From Bacteroides uniformis (GTDB lineage: Bacteria > Bacteroidota > Bacteroidia > Bacteroidales > Bacteroidaceae), in the NCBI RefSeq assembly GCF_025147485.1, contig NZ_CP102263.1, forward strand, positions 2,617,501 to 2,681,500: 64,000 bases of DNA, written 5' to 3'. A program made the position numbers and the translations under genes. Within the stretch, counting starts at the first letter, position 1. Each line of letters starts with the position of its first letter. The notes under the pieces are model-generated. The model searched no databases, was not told where the DNA came from, and saw only the letters and a list, made by a program, of their open reading frames with translations. This document shows positions 52,511-62,226 of the stretch, in pieces.

Positions 52511-54043
52511 ATGGCAGAAAAAGTAAAACAATATCGTCTTCCTGATGACCCTATTACGCTCGATGAACTTAAAAGTTTCCTTTGGGCGGCTGCCACTCAT
52601 TTGCGTGGTCAGATTGATGCTGCAGGATATAAAGAGTATATTTTCCCTTTGCTTTTTTTCAAACGCATTTCCGATGTTTATGATGAACAGTTTGAAGGAT
52701 TTGTGTGTGAAGGAGGAGTTGAGTATGCAGGTATGCAAGTAGAAGATCTCCCCATCCGTATTCCTGATGGTGCGCACTGGAGAGATGTTCGTGAGGTGAC
52801 GGAAAATGTTGGTAATAAATTAGTCGAAGCATTTATTGCCATTGAGCAAGCCAATCCTGCTAAGGAAATGGATGGTAGAAAAATCGGAGGATTAGAAGGT
52901 ATTTTCGGACCTAAGGATGGCTGGACCAATAAGGCGAAGATGCCTGATAATATCATTACTTCGTTGATTGAGGATTTTTCTAAATATACGTTGAGCCTAA
53001 AGGCTTGTCCTGCCGATGAGATGGGGCAGGCATACGAATACCTTGTTGGAAAGTTTGCCGATGATGCCGGAAATACTGCTCAGGAGTTCTATACGAATAG
53101 AACAGTCGTTCAACTTATGGCTGAGATACTGCAGCCACAACCGAATGAAAGCATTTATGACCCAACTTGTGGTTCCGGGGGTATGTTGGTTAAATGTTTA
53201 GACTATCTTCGCAACAAAGGTGCAGAGTGGCAGAGTGTACAGGTGTTCGGACAAGAGGTGAATGGCTTGACTTCTTCTATTGCACGAATGAATCTTTATT
53301 TGAATGGAGTTGAAGATTTTTCGATTGCATGTGCAGATACGTTGGAGCATCCTGCATTCTTGGATGGCAGCCATCTTCGTAAGTTCGACATTGTTCTGGC
53401 AAATCCTCCTTATTCAATCAAAGAATGGAATCGTGAAAAATTCATGAATGATAAGTGGGGACGTAATTTCTTGGGAACGCCTCCGCAAGGAAGAGCTGAT
53501 TATGCATTTTTTCAACATATTATTGCTTCGATGGATAGAAATACTGGTAGGTGTGCTATATTGTTTCCCCATGGTGTACTATTTCGTGATGAAGAATATG
53601 AGTTGCGCAAAAAATTAGTTGAAATAGATATTGTAGATTGCGTAATTGGACTTGGTCCTAATCTATTTTTTAATGCTTCTATGGAGGCTTGTATTATTAT
53701 CTGCAAAAATAGAAAAGAAGATAGTCATAAAGGTAAAGTTATTTTTATTGACGCAAAAGGAGAGGTATCAAGAAAGAATGCTGAAAGTTATTTAGAAAAT
53801 ACTCACATCCAGAAAATTATTTCTGCTTATGAAAATTTTGAAGATATAGAATATTTTGCAAAAGTTGCTGATATAAATGATATAGATAATAATAAGAGTT
53901 TGCTTAGTATACAAAGTTATGTCAAGCAAAAAGGAACAAATGAAATATACATTTTGGATGAATCACTCCCAAAATGGATTGAGGCTTCAAGATCAATGCA
54001 TATCGAAGTTGCTAATCTTTTAAGTATGCTAAAATATGAGTAG
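52511..54043 (+). CDS. hsdM: Type I restriction-modification DNA methyltransferase subunit, second copy
   Basis: A 510-residue second M subunit with SAM motif I DPTCGSGGMLVKCLDY and catalytic motif ANPPYSIKEWN. The N-terminal domain LRGQIDAAGYKEYIFPLLFF is homologous to that of the first copy, but the two proteins differ at most positions, so this is an old duplication or a two-methyltransferase system. An insertion in the N-terminal part (DGRKIGGLEGIFGPKDGWTN) distinguishes it. The stop overlaps the start of hsdS by 8 bases, which suggests that this copy is the direct translational partner of hsdS. Confidence 0.94.
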   Translation: MAEKVKQYRLPDDPITLDELKSFLWAAATHLRGQIDAAGYKEYIFPLLFFKRISDVYDEQFEGFVCEGGVEYAGMQVEDLPIRIPDGAHWRDVREVTENVGNKLVEAFIAIEQANPAKEMDGRKIGGLEGIFGPKDGWTNKAKMPDNIITSLIEDFSKYTLSLKACPADEMGQAYEYLVGKFADDAGNTAQEFYTNRTVVQLMAEILQPQPNESIYDPTCGSGGMLVKCLDYLRNKGAEWQSVQVFGQEVNGLTSSIARMNLYLNGVEDFSIACADTLEHPAFLDGSHLRKFDIVLANPPYSIKEWNREKFMNDKWGRNFLGTPPQGRADYAFFQHIIASMDRNTGRCAILFPHGVLFRDEEYELRKKLVEIDIVDCVIGLGPNLFFNASMEACIIICKNRKEDSHKGKVIFIDAKGEVSRKNAESYLENTHIQKIISAYENFEDIEYFAKVADINDIDNNKSLLSIQSYVKQKGTNEIYILDESLPKWIEASRSMHIEVANLLSMLKYE

Positions 54044-55166
54044 GGTAAAGTTTGGAGATGTCGTTAAAGATGTGAAGATAAATATAGATCGTCTAAATAA
54101 TCCGTATGAATACTATGTTGCAGGCGATCATATGGATTCGGAGGATTTAACCATACATAGGAAAGGATGTTTTACAACAGATGATGTTGGACCTGCTTTT
54201 ATTCGTGTATTTAAACCAGGTCAGATTTTGTATGGTTCAAGAAGAACATATCTAAAGAAAATAGCAGTTGCTGATTTTGAAGGAGTATGTGCTAATACTA
54301 CTTTTGTTTTTGAAACGAAAGATCCTCATGCATTTGAGCAACGTTTGTTGCCGTTCATTATGCTATCAAAGGATTTTACGACTTGGTCGATAGCTAAATC
54401 AAAAGGTTCTACAAATCCTTATGTGTTATTTTCTGATTTGGCTGATTTTGAGTTTGAATTACCTCCATTAGAGGAACAAAAAGTTCTTGTTGATAAATTA
54501 TGGGCAGCCTATCGATTGAAGGAGGCTTATAAGAAACTACTTGTTGCCACTGATGAAATGGTGAAATCGCAATTTATCGAGATGTATTATAATACTCATA
54601 ATAAGCAAACCCTTGAATCGGTTTGTCCAATCATGAATAAGGGGATAACGCCAAAATATGTTGAATCTTCTTCTGTCTTAGTGATTAATCAAGCATGTAT
54701 CCATTGGGATGGTCAACGTTTGGGTAATATAAAATACCACAACGAGGAAATCCCAGTTAGGAAGAGAATACTTGAATCAGGAGATGTTCTCTTGAATGCA
54801 ACTGGAAATGGTACTCTTGGACGATGTTGTGTATTTATTTGTCCTTCAGACAATAATACCTACATAAATGATGGACATGTGATTGCCTTGTCAACAGATA
54901 GAGCAGTGATTCTTCCAGAAGTGCTTAATACATACCTTTCTTTAAATGATACGCAAGCAGAAATATACAGGCAATATGTAACTGGTTCTACAAATCAAGT
55001 TGATATCGTATTCTCAGATATCAAGAAAATGAAAGTTCCTGTTCCTAGTATGGATGAACAAATCTTGTTTGTTGAGGTCCTCACACAAGCCGATAAATCA
55101 AAATTTGAGTTGAAGCAGTGTATTGAAAATATCGATAAAGTCATAAAGAGTTTAATAAACGGATAG
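54036..55166 (+). CDS. hsdS: Type I restriction specificity subunit HsdS
   Basis: A 376-residue specificity subunit with two target recognition domains. TRD1 runs over residues 1-145 and ends in the conserved helix LPPLEEQKVLVDKLWAAYRL; TRD2 begins at the SQFIEMYY joint (residue 178, DNA 54567-54585) and ends with VPSMDEQILFVEVLTQADKS. Each TRD reads one half of the bipartite DNA site. The joint matches two more copies in the downstream S-like gene, in the same frame, so TRD2 could be exchanged. It overlaps hsdM by 8 bases. Confidence 0.93.
   Translation: MSRVKFGDVVKDVKINIDRLNNPYEYYVAGDHMDSEDLTIHRKGCFTTDDVGPAFIRVFKPGQILYGSRRTYLKKIAVADFEGVCANTTFVFETKDPHAFEQRLLPFIMLSKDFTTWSIAKSKGSTNPYVLFSDLADFEFELPPLEEQKVLVDKLWAAYRLKEAYKKLLVATDEMVKSQFIEMYYNTHNKQTLESVCPIMNKGITPKYVESSSVLVINQACIHWDGQRLGNIKYHNEEIPVRKRILESGDVLLNATGNGTLGRCCVFICPSDNNTYINDGHVIALSTDRAVILPEVLNTYLSLNDTQAEIYRQYVTGSTNQVDIVFSDIKKMKVPVPSMDEQILFVEVLTQADKSKFELKQCIENIDKVIKSLING
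54567..54585 (+). repeat. Specificity-module joint repeat, copy 1
   Basis: TCGCAATTTATCGAGATGT inside hsdS, coding SQFIEM. The preceding AAA codon is shared with copy 3. Confidence 0.85.
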
Positions 55167-55199
55167 AATAAGAGAGATACGTTGATAGCTGCGGCTTAA

Positions 55200-56207
55200 T
55201 TGGATAACAAATTTATTAATAATATGATAGAGAATCTGATTAATGACATAGAGCAGGCTATGCTGGGAGTTTTAAACAATGAGCAAATGAGTCAATTACG
55301 AAAGGTGCTAGATTATGCCTTTCGTGATATCAACGTGTCGTCTAAGAACAATGAAGAGTGCAGTGGTAATAGTGAATTAATAGATAGTTTTTTGTCGGCT
55401 AAACGAGTCGAAGGTTGTTCGGATAAGTCGATGCACTATTATCGAAGTACATTAAATAATGCTATCAGGAAAATAGAAAAAAATATTCGCCATATCACTA
55501 CTGATGACTTGCGTAATTACTTAAATGATTATCAGCAGACAAGCGGTGCTACAAAGGTTACGGTAGACAATATACGTCGCATTTTGTCAAGTTTCTTTTC
55601 ATGGCTTGAGGATGAGGATTATATTGTGAAGAGTCCGGTACGTCGGATTCATAAAGTAAAAGTCGGAAAAACAGTCAAAGAAACATACTCCGATGAAGCG
55701 TTAGAACAAATGCGTGACCATTGCGAAGGTATTCGCGATTTAGCCTTGATTGATTTGTTGGCCTCTACTGGTATGCGTGTCGGGGAGTTGGTCAAACTCA
55801 ATCGGAACGATATAGACTTTGAAAACCGGGAATGCATCGTTACCGGTAAAGGAGATAAGCAACGTCGAGTTTATTTCGATGCTCGTACAAAGATACATTT
55901 ACAACGTTATTTGGCAGAACGGATAGATGACAATCCTGCCCTGTTTGTTTCATTATTAGCACCTTACGATCGCTTACAGATAAGTGGTGTGGAAATACGT
56001 TTACGTCGTTTGGGGCGTGAATTGAATATTCCTAAGGTGCATCCTCATAAATTTCGCCGTACGTTGGCGACAATGGCGATAGATAAAGGTATGCCTATAG
56101 AGCAGGTCCAGCATCTCTTAGGGCATCAAAGTCTTGATACAACATTGCAATATGCTATGGTGAATCAGACAAATGTAAAAATGTCTCACCGTAAATTTAT
56201 TGGTTAG
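55200..56207 (+). CDS. Tyrosine recombinase (DNA invertase/shufflase type) inside the hsd operon
   Basis: A 335-residue tyrosine recombinase. An N-terminal SAM-like core-binding domain (SAKRVEGCSDKSMHYYRSTL) precedes the catalytic domain with Arg in LLASTGMRVGELVKLNR, HxxR in HPHKFRRTLATMA, and the nucleophile Tyr in GHQSLDTTLQYAMVN. It resembles the recombinases that shuffle hsdS genes in Bacteroides type I loci. The frame opens with TTG at 55200; ATG at 55224 is an alternative start. Its stop is directly followed by the next S-like gene, whose opening codons carry the joint repeat. Confidence 0.9.
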   Translation: MDNKFINNMIENLINDIEQAMLGVLNNEQMSQLRKVLDYAFRDINVSSKNNEECSGNSELIDSFLSAKRVEGCSDKSMHYYRSTLNNAIRKIEKNIRHITTDDLRNYLNDYQQTSGATKVTVDNIRRILSSFFSWLEDEDYIVKSPVRRIHKVKVGKTVKETYSDEALEQMRDHCEGIRDLALIDLLASTGMRVGELVKLNRNDIDFENRECIVTGKGDKQRRVYFDARTKIHLQRYLAERIDDNPALFVSLLAPYDRLQISGVEIRLRRLGRELNIPKVHPHKFRRTLATMAIDKGMPIEQVQHLLGHQSLDTTLQYAMVNQTNVKMSHRKFIG

Positions 56208-56208
56208 T

Positions 56209-57366
56209 ATGTCGCAATTTATCGAGATGTTTGGTAATCCTGTTACGAATACAAAAGGTTGGAAGACTGCTAAGATTAAAGATGTCGCCCCGGAAATGCC
56301 TTCTAAAGAGCAACTATCTGGCAAAATCTGGCTATTGAATCTTGATATGATAGAATCAAATACTGGTAGGATAATAGAGAAGGTCTATGAAGATGTTGAG
56401 AATGCTTTATCTGTTCAATCCTTTGATGAAGGGAATGTACTATTCTCAAAATTAAGGCCTTATTTAAACAAGGTTGTGATACCAGATGAGCCTGGAATGG
56501 CAACGACAGAACTGGTTCCATTACGTCCAGAGCCTAGTAAATTGCATAAAGTATTTTTGAGTCATCTGTTGCGGGGTAATCAGTTCGTTAATTATGCAAA
56601 TGATATAGCTGGAGGTACTAAAATGCCACGAATGCCGCTCACTGAGTTAAGAAACTTTGATTGTATCTTACCGCCAATGGACAAACAACTTGAATTCGTT
56701 TTCATAGCAGAACAGGTCGATAAATCAAAATTTGGCGACTTCAAATCGCAATTTATCGAGATGTTTGGGAATCCTCTTTCTTTAAATCAGAAGAATGAGT
56801 TGAAAAGATTAGGAGAATGTTGTATTCTAAATCCAAGACGTCCTAACATTGCTCTTTGCGACACCGATAAAGTCTCTTTTATTCCTATGCCGGCGGTAAG
56901 TGAGGATGGATATTTGGTAGATATGACTGACGAAGAATATGGAAAAGTAAAAAAAGGCTTTACATATTTTGAGAATAATGATGTCTTGTTTGCCAAAATT
57001 ACACCTTGTATGGAGAATGGCAAAGGAGCTATTGTACATGGACTTACAAATGGTATAGGAATGGGATCTACAGAATTTCATGTATTGCGGCCAATTAACG
57101 GAATATCTAGTCCCTATTGGCTGTTAGCATTAACACGAATGCCTATATTTCGTGAGCGTGCTGCAAAAAATATGTCTGGAACAGGCGGGCAGAAAAGAGT
57201 TAGTGCTTCATATCTGGACCATTTTATGGTTGGATTGCCTGCGATGGAGGAACAAAGGCGTTTTGAAGCAATATATAGACAAGCCGACAAATCAAAATCT
57301 GTCATTCAAAAAGCTTTAGTATATTTGAATGACATACAGAGTGACGAATTAGGGAAAATCGCTTAA
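56209..57366 (+). CDS. hsdS: Second HsdS-like gene, two TRD modules without the usual N-terminal start
   Basis: A 385-residue S-like protein starting MSQFIEMFGNPVTNTKGWKT one base after the recombinase stop. It contains two modules, each opening with SQFIEMFGN (residues 2 and 181) and ending with DKSKF or DKSKS. This start corresponds to the middle of the upstream hsdS, so the gene looks like two stored second-half modules joined head to tail. It could be a functional S subunit, or a reservoir for recombination with hsdS; both are compatible with the intact frame. Confidence 0.85.
   Translation: MSQFIEMFGNPVTNTKGWKTAKIKDVAPEMPSKEQLSGKIWLLNLDMIESNTGRIIEKVYEDVENALSVQSFDEGNVLFSKLRPYLNKVVIPDEPGMATTELVPLRPEPSKLHKVFLSHLLRGNQFVNYANDIAGGTKMPRMPLTELRNFDCILPPMDKQLEFVFIAEQVDKSKFGDFKSQFIEMFGNPLSLNQKNELKRLGECCILNPRRPNIALCDTDKVSFIPMPAVSEDGYLVDMTDEEYGKVKKGFTYFENNDVLFAKITPCMENGKGAIVHGLTNGIGMGSTEFHVLRPINGISSPYWLLALTRMPIFRERAAKNMSGTGGQKRVSASYLDHFMVGLPAMEEQRRFEAIYRQADKSKSVIQKALVYLNDIQSDELGKIA
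56212..56230 (+). repeat. Specificity-module joint repeat, copy 2
   Basis: TCGCAATTTATCGAGATGT at the very start of the second S-like gene, directly after its ATG. Confidence 0.85.
56746..56764 (+). repeat. Specificity-module joint repeat, copy 3
   Basis: TCGCAATTTATCGAGATGT in the middle of the second S-like gene. Same orientation and same codon phase as copies 1 and 2. Confidence 0.85.
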
Positions 57367-57398
57367 TTATTAAATTGATAACAATAAAAACCATAGAT

Positions 57399-60329
57399 AT
57401 GTTTAACGAAGACAATACAGTGGAGCAAATGCTCATAGAAGCTGCAACCCAAAGTAGTTGGCAGTATGTAAAGTCACAGGATATACCTCGTAGTTCTGAT
57501 TCTGTCCTTGTTGAATCATGGCTATTGGAAGCTCTTGTCAGGTTAAATCCAATAACACGTCAACAAGCGGAGCAAGTTATTTATAAACTCCGTGCTGCTA
57601 TTACTTGTGGAGGTAATTATGATGAATTGGTGACTGCCAATGACCGTTTTCGTACATTATTATTTAATGAAAACACAGAGCCTTTTGGAAAGGATGGTGA
57701 ATATATACCTATCAGATTCTTTAGCGAAGATGCGGTCGAAGATTATTGTGTAGTGACCAATCAATGGGAGTTTCCACGTAGTTCTGTTGAAGGAGGTAAA
57801 CGTTTGGATTTGGTTTATCTGATAAATGGAATTCCGGTTTGTGTTGGTGAAGCAAAATCTCCTGTTCGCCCTCAGATAACATGGGCTGACGGAGCCATTG
57901 ATATGCTGCATTACGAAAAGAGCATTCCAGAAATGTTTGTTCCGAATATATTAACCTTTGCTACAGAAGGTAAAGAACTTCAATATGCCGGCATCTGTGC
58001 CCCTGTTGACAAATGGGGACCTTGGTTTAATGATGAAAGTCGTCAGCATGGTACAATAGAGTCGGTTAAAAGTAACGTAATGGGGTTGGTTCAACCAAAC
58101 CGACTGCTTGATATATATCGTTACTATAGTGTTTTTACAGGAACATCATCAGGCAAAAAAATAAAAATAGTTTGCCGTTATCAACAATATATAGGTGGTG
58201 AAGCTATTGTTCAGCGTGTCTTAAATACATATCGAGAGAAACAAGGTCCGAAGAAAGGTCTTATTTGGCATTTCCAAGGTTCGGGAAAATCATGGTTGAT
58301 GGTATTTGCTGCCCAAAAATTACGTTTGCAGAACGAATTACATGCTCCCACAGTTGTTATCGTTGATGACCGTATTGATTTGGAAGATCAGATAACGGGC
58401 GATTTTACTCGTGCTGATATTCCTAATATAGAATCTGCAAAGACAAAAGATGAGTTAGTTGCATTTTTCAAGCAGGATCAGCGCAAGATTCTGATAACGA
58501 CAATTTTCAAGTTCGGAGATGTTGATAGTGTACTGAATGAAAGAGATAATATCATTTTATTGGTAGATGAAGCACACCGAACTCAGGAAAAGGATTTAGG
58601 ACAAAAAATGCGCAATGCATTACCTAATGCATTTTTCTTTGGCCTTACCGGAACGCCTATCAATAAACGAGATAAGAATACTTTTCAATCTTTTGGAGCT
58701 GATGAGGATTTAGAGAAAGGTGGATATATTTCAAAATATACTTTCCAAAATTCTGTTGAAGATGGAGCTACGCTTGAATTGAATTTCCAAACAGTGCCGG
58801 TAGAGATGCATCTTAACGAAACTCAATTACAAGAAGAATTTGATGAACTGACCGATCAAATATCCGAGGACGAAAAGAACGAATTAGTAAAACGAACTTC
58901 TGTTGAAGCATTTTTTACAGCAGAGAAGCGAATTAACGATGTCGCACGTTATATTGTAAATCACTTCAAAGAGTATGTAGAGCCCACTGGAATGAAAGCT
59001 CAAGTCGTGGTATATAACCGAGACTGCTGTGTGAAATATAAGAAAGCGATTGATGCTCTTTTGGGTTCGGAAGATGCAACCACTATCGTTATGCATACGG
59101 CTGGCGATAAAGCTGATGAGTATAAAGCATACCGTCGTGATAGAGAACAAGAAAGAAAACTTCTTGACCAATTCCGTGATCCATTGTCACCGATTAAAAT
59201 GGTGATTGTCACTTCAAAGCTGTTGACAGGTTTTGATGCTCCAATTTTGCAATGTATGTATCTTGATAAACCAATGAAGGATCATACGTTGTTACAAGCT
59301 ATTTGCCGTACGAATAGAAAGTACAATGTTGATAAGAAATGTGGTCTGATTGTAGATTTCGTTGGTGTATTTGATAATGTAGCCAAAAGCCTTGCTTTTG
59401 ATGAGGAGACGGTAAAAACGGTTGTAAAGAATATTGATGAGATAAAAGTGTTGATACCTCAATTTTTGCAAGAGTGTATTGACTTTTTCCCTGGTGTAGA
59501 CCGGACAATCGGTGGTTGGGAAGGTTTGCAAGCTGCCCAGCAATGTTTACTTGATGAGTCTACAAAAACGAATTTTGCAAAACATTTTTCACGATTGGCT
59601 AAAGCTTGGGAAACAGTAAGCCCGGATGCAATGCTGGCTGCTTATCAGGCGGATTATACTTGGCTGGCTCAGGTATATCAAAGTGTACGTCCTGTTAGTA
59701 CCGGAGGATCACTCATATGGACTTTATTGGGTGCTAAAACCATTGAAATCATTCATCGTAACATTGATACAATTGATATTGGGACTCCACTTGAGGATCT
59801 TGTGGTAGATGGAGATGTAATTGATATGGTGTTGGAGCAAGCCAAAGACAATCCTAAAAAGATATTGGAAGTGGAAAAAATGCTTCGTTTGAGGTTAGGA
59901 GAGCATCATGGAGACCCCAATTACAAGGCATTTGCTGAGAAGTTGGATGAACTGCGCCGTCATATGGAGGAAAATCTTATAACTAGTATTGATTTCCTCC
60001 GAGGATTGCTCACCCTTGCTAAAGAAGTGCTTGAGGAAGAAAAAAACTCAAATCAACCTCTTGACAAGAGGGAACAAGCTAAAGCTGCTCTTACGGAGTT
60101 GTTTGAATCAATTAGAACTGAGGATACTCCTATCATTGTAGAACGTGTAGTTGCTGATATAGATGAAAATGTGGTAGCTATTGTACGTAAGTTTAAAGAT
60201 GCTTTTAAAAGCATTACAGCTCAGCGAGAGATAAAAAAGAAACTACGTTCTATTCTGTGGGTTAACTACCAGATTAAAGATCAAGAAGTTTTTGATAAGG
60301 CTTATCAGTATATTGAGATGTATTATTAA
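57399..60329 (+). CDS. hsdR: Type I restriction endonuclease subunit R
   Basis: A 976-residue motor-nuclease. The ATG at 57399 (MFNEDNTVEQMLIEAA) is preferred over the TTG at 57375. The PDDEXK nuclease is visible as RLDLVYLINGIPVCVGEAKS (Asp, then Glu-x-Lys). The SF2 translocase has motif I HFQGSGKSWLMVFAAQKL, the DEAH-box motif LLVDEAHRTQ, motif III GLTGTPI and motif VI LLQAICRTNRKYN. It pulls DNA through the complex and cuts it away from unmethylated sites. It lies 32 bases after the second S-like gene. Confidence 0.95.
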   Translation: MFNEDNTVEQMLIEAATQSSWQYVKSQDIPRSSDSVLVESWLLEALVRLNPITRQQAEQVIYKLRAAITCGGNYDELVTANDRFRTLLFNENTEPFGKDGEYIPIRFFSEDAVEDYCVVTNQWEFPRSSVEGGKRLDLVYLINGIPVCVGEAKSPVRPQITWADGAIDMLHYEKSIPEMFVPNILTFATEGKELQYAGICAPVDKWGPWFNDESRQHGTIESVKSNVMGLVQPNRLLDIYRYYSVFTGTSSGKKIKIVCRYQQYIGGEAIVQRVLNTYREKQGPKKGLIWHFQGSGKSWLMVFAAQKLRLQNELHAPTVVIVDDRIDLEDQITGDFTRADIPNIESAKTKDELVAFFKQDQRKILITTIFKFGDVDSVLNERDNIILLVDEAHRTQEKDLGQKMRNALPNAFFFGLTGTPINKRDKNTFQSFGADEDLEKGGYISKYTFQNSVEDGATLELNFQTVPVEMHLNETQLQEEFDELTDQISEDEKNELVKRTSVEAFFTAEKRINDVARYIVNHFKEYVEPTGMKAQVVVYNRDCCVKYKKAIDALLGSEDATTIVMHTAGDKADEYKAYRRDREQERKLLDQFRDPLSPIKMVIVTSKLLTGFDAPILQCMYLDKPMKDHTLLQAICRTNRKYNVDKKCGLIVDFVGVFDNVAKSLAFDEETVKTVVKNIDEIKVLIPQFLQECIDFFPGVDRTIGGWEGLQAAQQCLLDESTKTNFAKHFSRLAKAWETVSPDAMLAAYQADYTWLAQVYQSVRPVSTGGSLIWTLLGAKTIEIIHRNIDTIDIGTPLEDLVVDGDVIDMVLEQAKDNPKKILEVEKMLRLRLGEHHGDPNYKAFAEKLDELRRHMEENLITSIDFLRGLLTLAKEVLEEEKNSNQPLDKREQAKAALTELFESIRTEDTPIIVERVVADIDENVVAIVRKFKDAFKSITAQREIKKKLRSILWVNYQIKDQEVFDKAYQYIEMYY

Positions 60330-60352
60330 TTGGTTGATAAAATAAATTTGTT

Positions 60353-62173
60353 ATGGCTGTTGAATCACACGATAAGAAACTTGATGACCTTCTAAAAATG
60401 GTTGAAGAAGGTAAGGCTCAATTACCCGACTTTCAACGTAGTTGGGTTTGGGATGACACGAAGATATGTAAACTAATAGAAAGTATCACATCTGGCTTCC
60501 CAATGGGTGCAGCGATGTTTTTGGCTAATGGTGGTGAGCATATCCGTTTTAAGTATCGCACATTTGAAGGTGTGGATTCTATATCAGAAGTTACACCTGA
60601 GTGGCTTGTGCTCGATGGACAACAGCGACTCACAACCTTATATCAGGTCTTGAAAAGTAAGAAAGCAACTAATACTCGATTAGAGACCAATCGAGATACA
60701 ATTATCAAACGCTATTATTATCTAGATATTCGTAAATGTCTAGACTCTACTGCGGACAGATTGGAAGCAATCATATCTGTATCAGAGAAGAAACAGCTTA
60801 CAACAAATATTGGTCGTGATGTAACGCTGGACTTATCCACAAGAGAGAAAGAATTTGAGAACCTGATGTTTCCCTTGAATATTACGTTTTCTCATAATGA
60901 TACGGAAGATTGGCATTATGATATGGAAGACTATTACAAAGGTGATAGAGAGTATAGAAATTTATTCCGTGATTTCTCACAGCAGATTCTTCGCCCAATT
61001 TTAGAGTATAACATACCTATAATTCAGCTTGATAAAGAAACCCCGAAAGAAGCTGTCTGCCAGATTTTTGAGAATGTAAACACTGGTGGTGTACCTCTTA
61101 CGGTTTTCGAACTCGTCACAGCTACATTTGCTGCTGAAGGACATGAATTGAGAAAAGATTGGGAGACCATTCGTCATATTTTTGCTCAAAAAGTAAATGG
61201 CGAGCTATTGAAAGAAATCACTGGCGCTAATTTTTTGGCAGCAATGACTCTGTTGGTATCATATTATAAAAGAGTGGTTTCAGGTGATGATGAGCGTGTG
61301 GCTGTAACATGTAAGAAAAAAGACATTCTTAGGCTTGAATTGAAAGATTATTTGAAGTATCATGACGCTTTGATTAAAGGTTTCTGTGATGCAGCTGATT
61401 TCTTAGTACATCAGGGGATTTTCCGTTCCAGAGATCTTCCATATTCGTCACAACTTATTCCACTTGCTGCAATCTTTGCATACGACAACGAAAATAAAAA
61501 AATGTTGCATCTTGGAAGCAAACAGGAATTATTGTCTCGTTGGTATTGGTGTGGCGTAATGGGTGAACTATATGGGGGTGCCAATGAAGCTAGATTTGCA
61601 ACTGATATAATGGGCGTATTCCGTTGGATGGAAGGTGGTGAAATGCCAGAGACTGTATATCGTTCCAATATACAACCAACTCGTTTATTGACCATGCAGA
61701 CTAGGAATAGTGCAGCGTACAAAGGTGTTATGGCACTTATCTTACAAGATTCACCACTTGATTTTATGACAGGTCATCGTATGGATATAGCATCTTACAT
61801 TGATGAAGATGCTGATATTCATCATATATTCCCTCAAACTTATTGCGAGAAAAATAACCTTCCACGTATAAAATGGAATTCTGTCATTAATAAGACTCCA
61901 ATTTATGCATCTTCCAATCGTTCAATAGGAGGACATGCACCAAGTACCTATATTGGAACTATGGCAAATAAGGGATTAAAACAAGTTGAGATACAGGAAG
62001 CTATAGAGTCACATAAGGTAAGTTATGCTCATCTTGCATTAGATGATTTCAATGCTTATTTCATAGATCGAGCAAAACAATTGCTTGACAGAATAGAGCA
62101 AGCGACAGGCAAATCTGTCTCAGGAAGAGATAGCGAAGAAACAATCCGTGAATTTGGTGTTGCTTTAATATAG
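60353..62173 (+). CDS. DUF262/HNH protein of GmrSD type
   Basis: A 606-residue protein. The N-terminal DUF262 domain has the ParB-like motif LVLDGQQRLTTLYQ (about residues 84-97) and QLPDFQRSWVW. The C-terminal part has an HNH-like motif with DADIHHIFPQTYC (about residues 481-493), as in DUF1524. Proteins with this pairing include the type IV restriction enzyme GmrSD, which cleaves modified phage DNA with NTP use. It is 23 bases downstream of hsdR, in the same operon, so it probably extends the defence to modified DNA. Confidence 0.9.
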   Translation: MAVESHDKKLDDLLKMVEEGKAQLPDFQRSWVWDDTKICKLIESITSGFPMGAAMFLANGGEHIRFKYRTFEGVDSISEVTPEWLVLDGQQRLTTLYQVLKSKKATNTRLETNRDTIIKRYYYLDIRKCLDSTADRLEAIISVSEKKQLTTNIGRDVTLDLSTREKEFENLMFPLNITFSHNDTEDWHYDMEDYYKGDREYRNLFRDFSQQILRPILEYNIPIIQLDKETPKEAVCQIFENVNTGGVPLTVFELVTATFAAEGHELRKDWETIRHIFAQKVNGELLKEITGANFLAAMTLLVSYYKRVVSGDDERVAVTCKKKDILRLELKDYLKYHDALIKGFCDAADFLVHQGIFRSRDLPYSSQLIPLAAIFAYDNENKKMLHLGSKQELLSRWYWCGVMGELYGGANEARFATDIMGVFRWMEGGEMPETVYRSNIQPTRLLTMQTRNSAAYKGVMALILQDSPLDFMTGHRMDIASYIDEDADIHHIFPQTYCEKNNLPRIKWNSVINKTPIYASSNRSIGGHAPSTYIGTMANKGLKQVEIQEAIESHKVSYAHLALDDFNAYFIDRAKQLLDRIEQATGKSVSGRDSEETIREFGVALI

Positions 62174-62226
62174 ATAGCAATCTGTAACAAACTAGAAAAA
62201 TATGATTAATAAATAGCTGAAAATAA

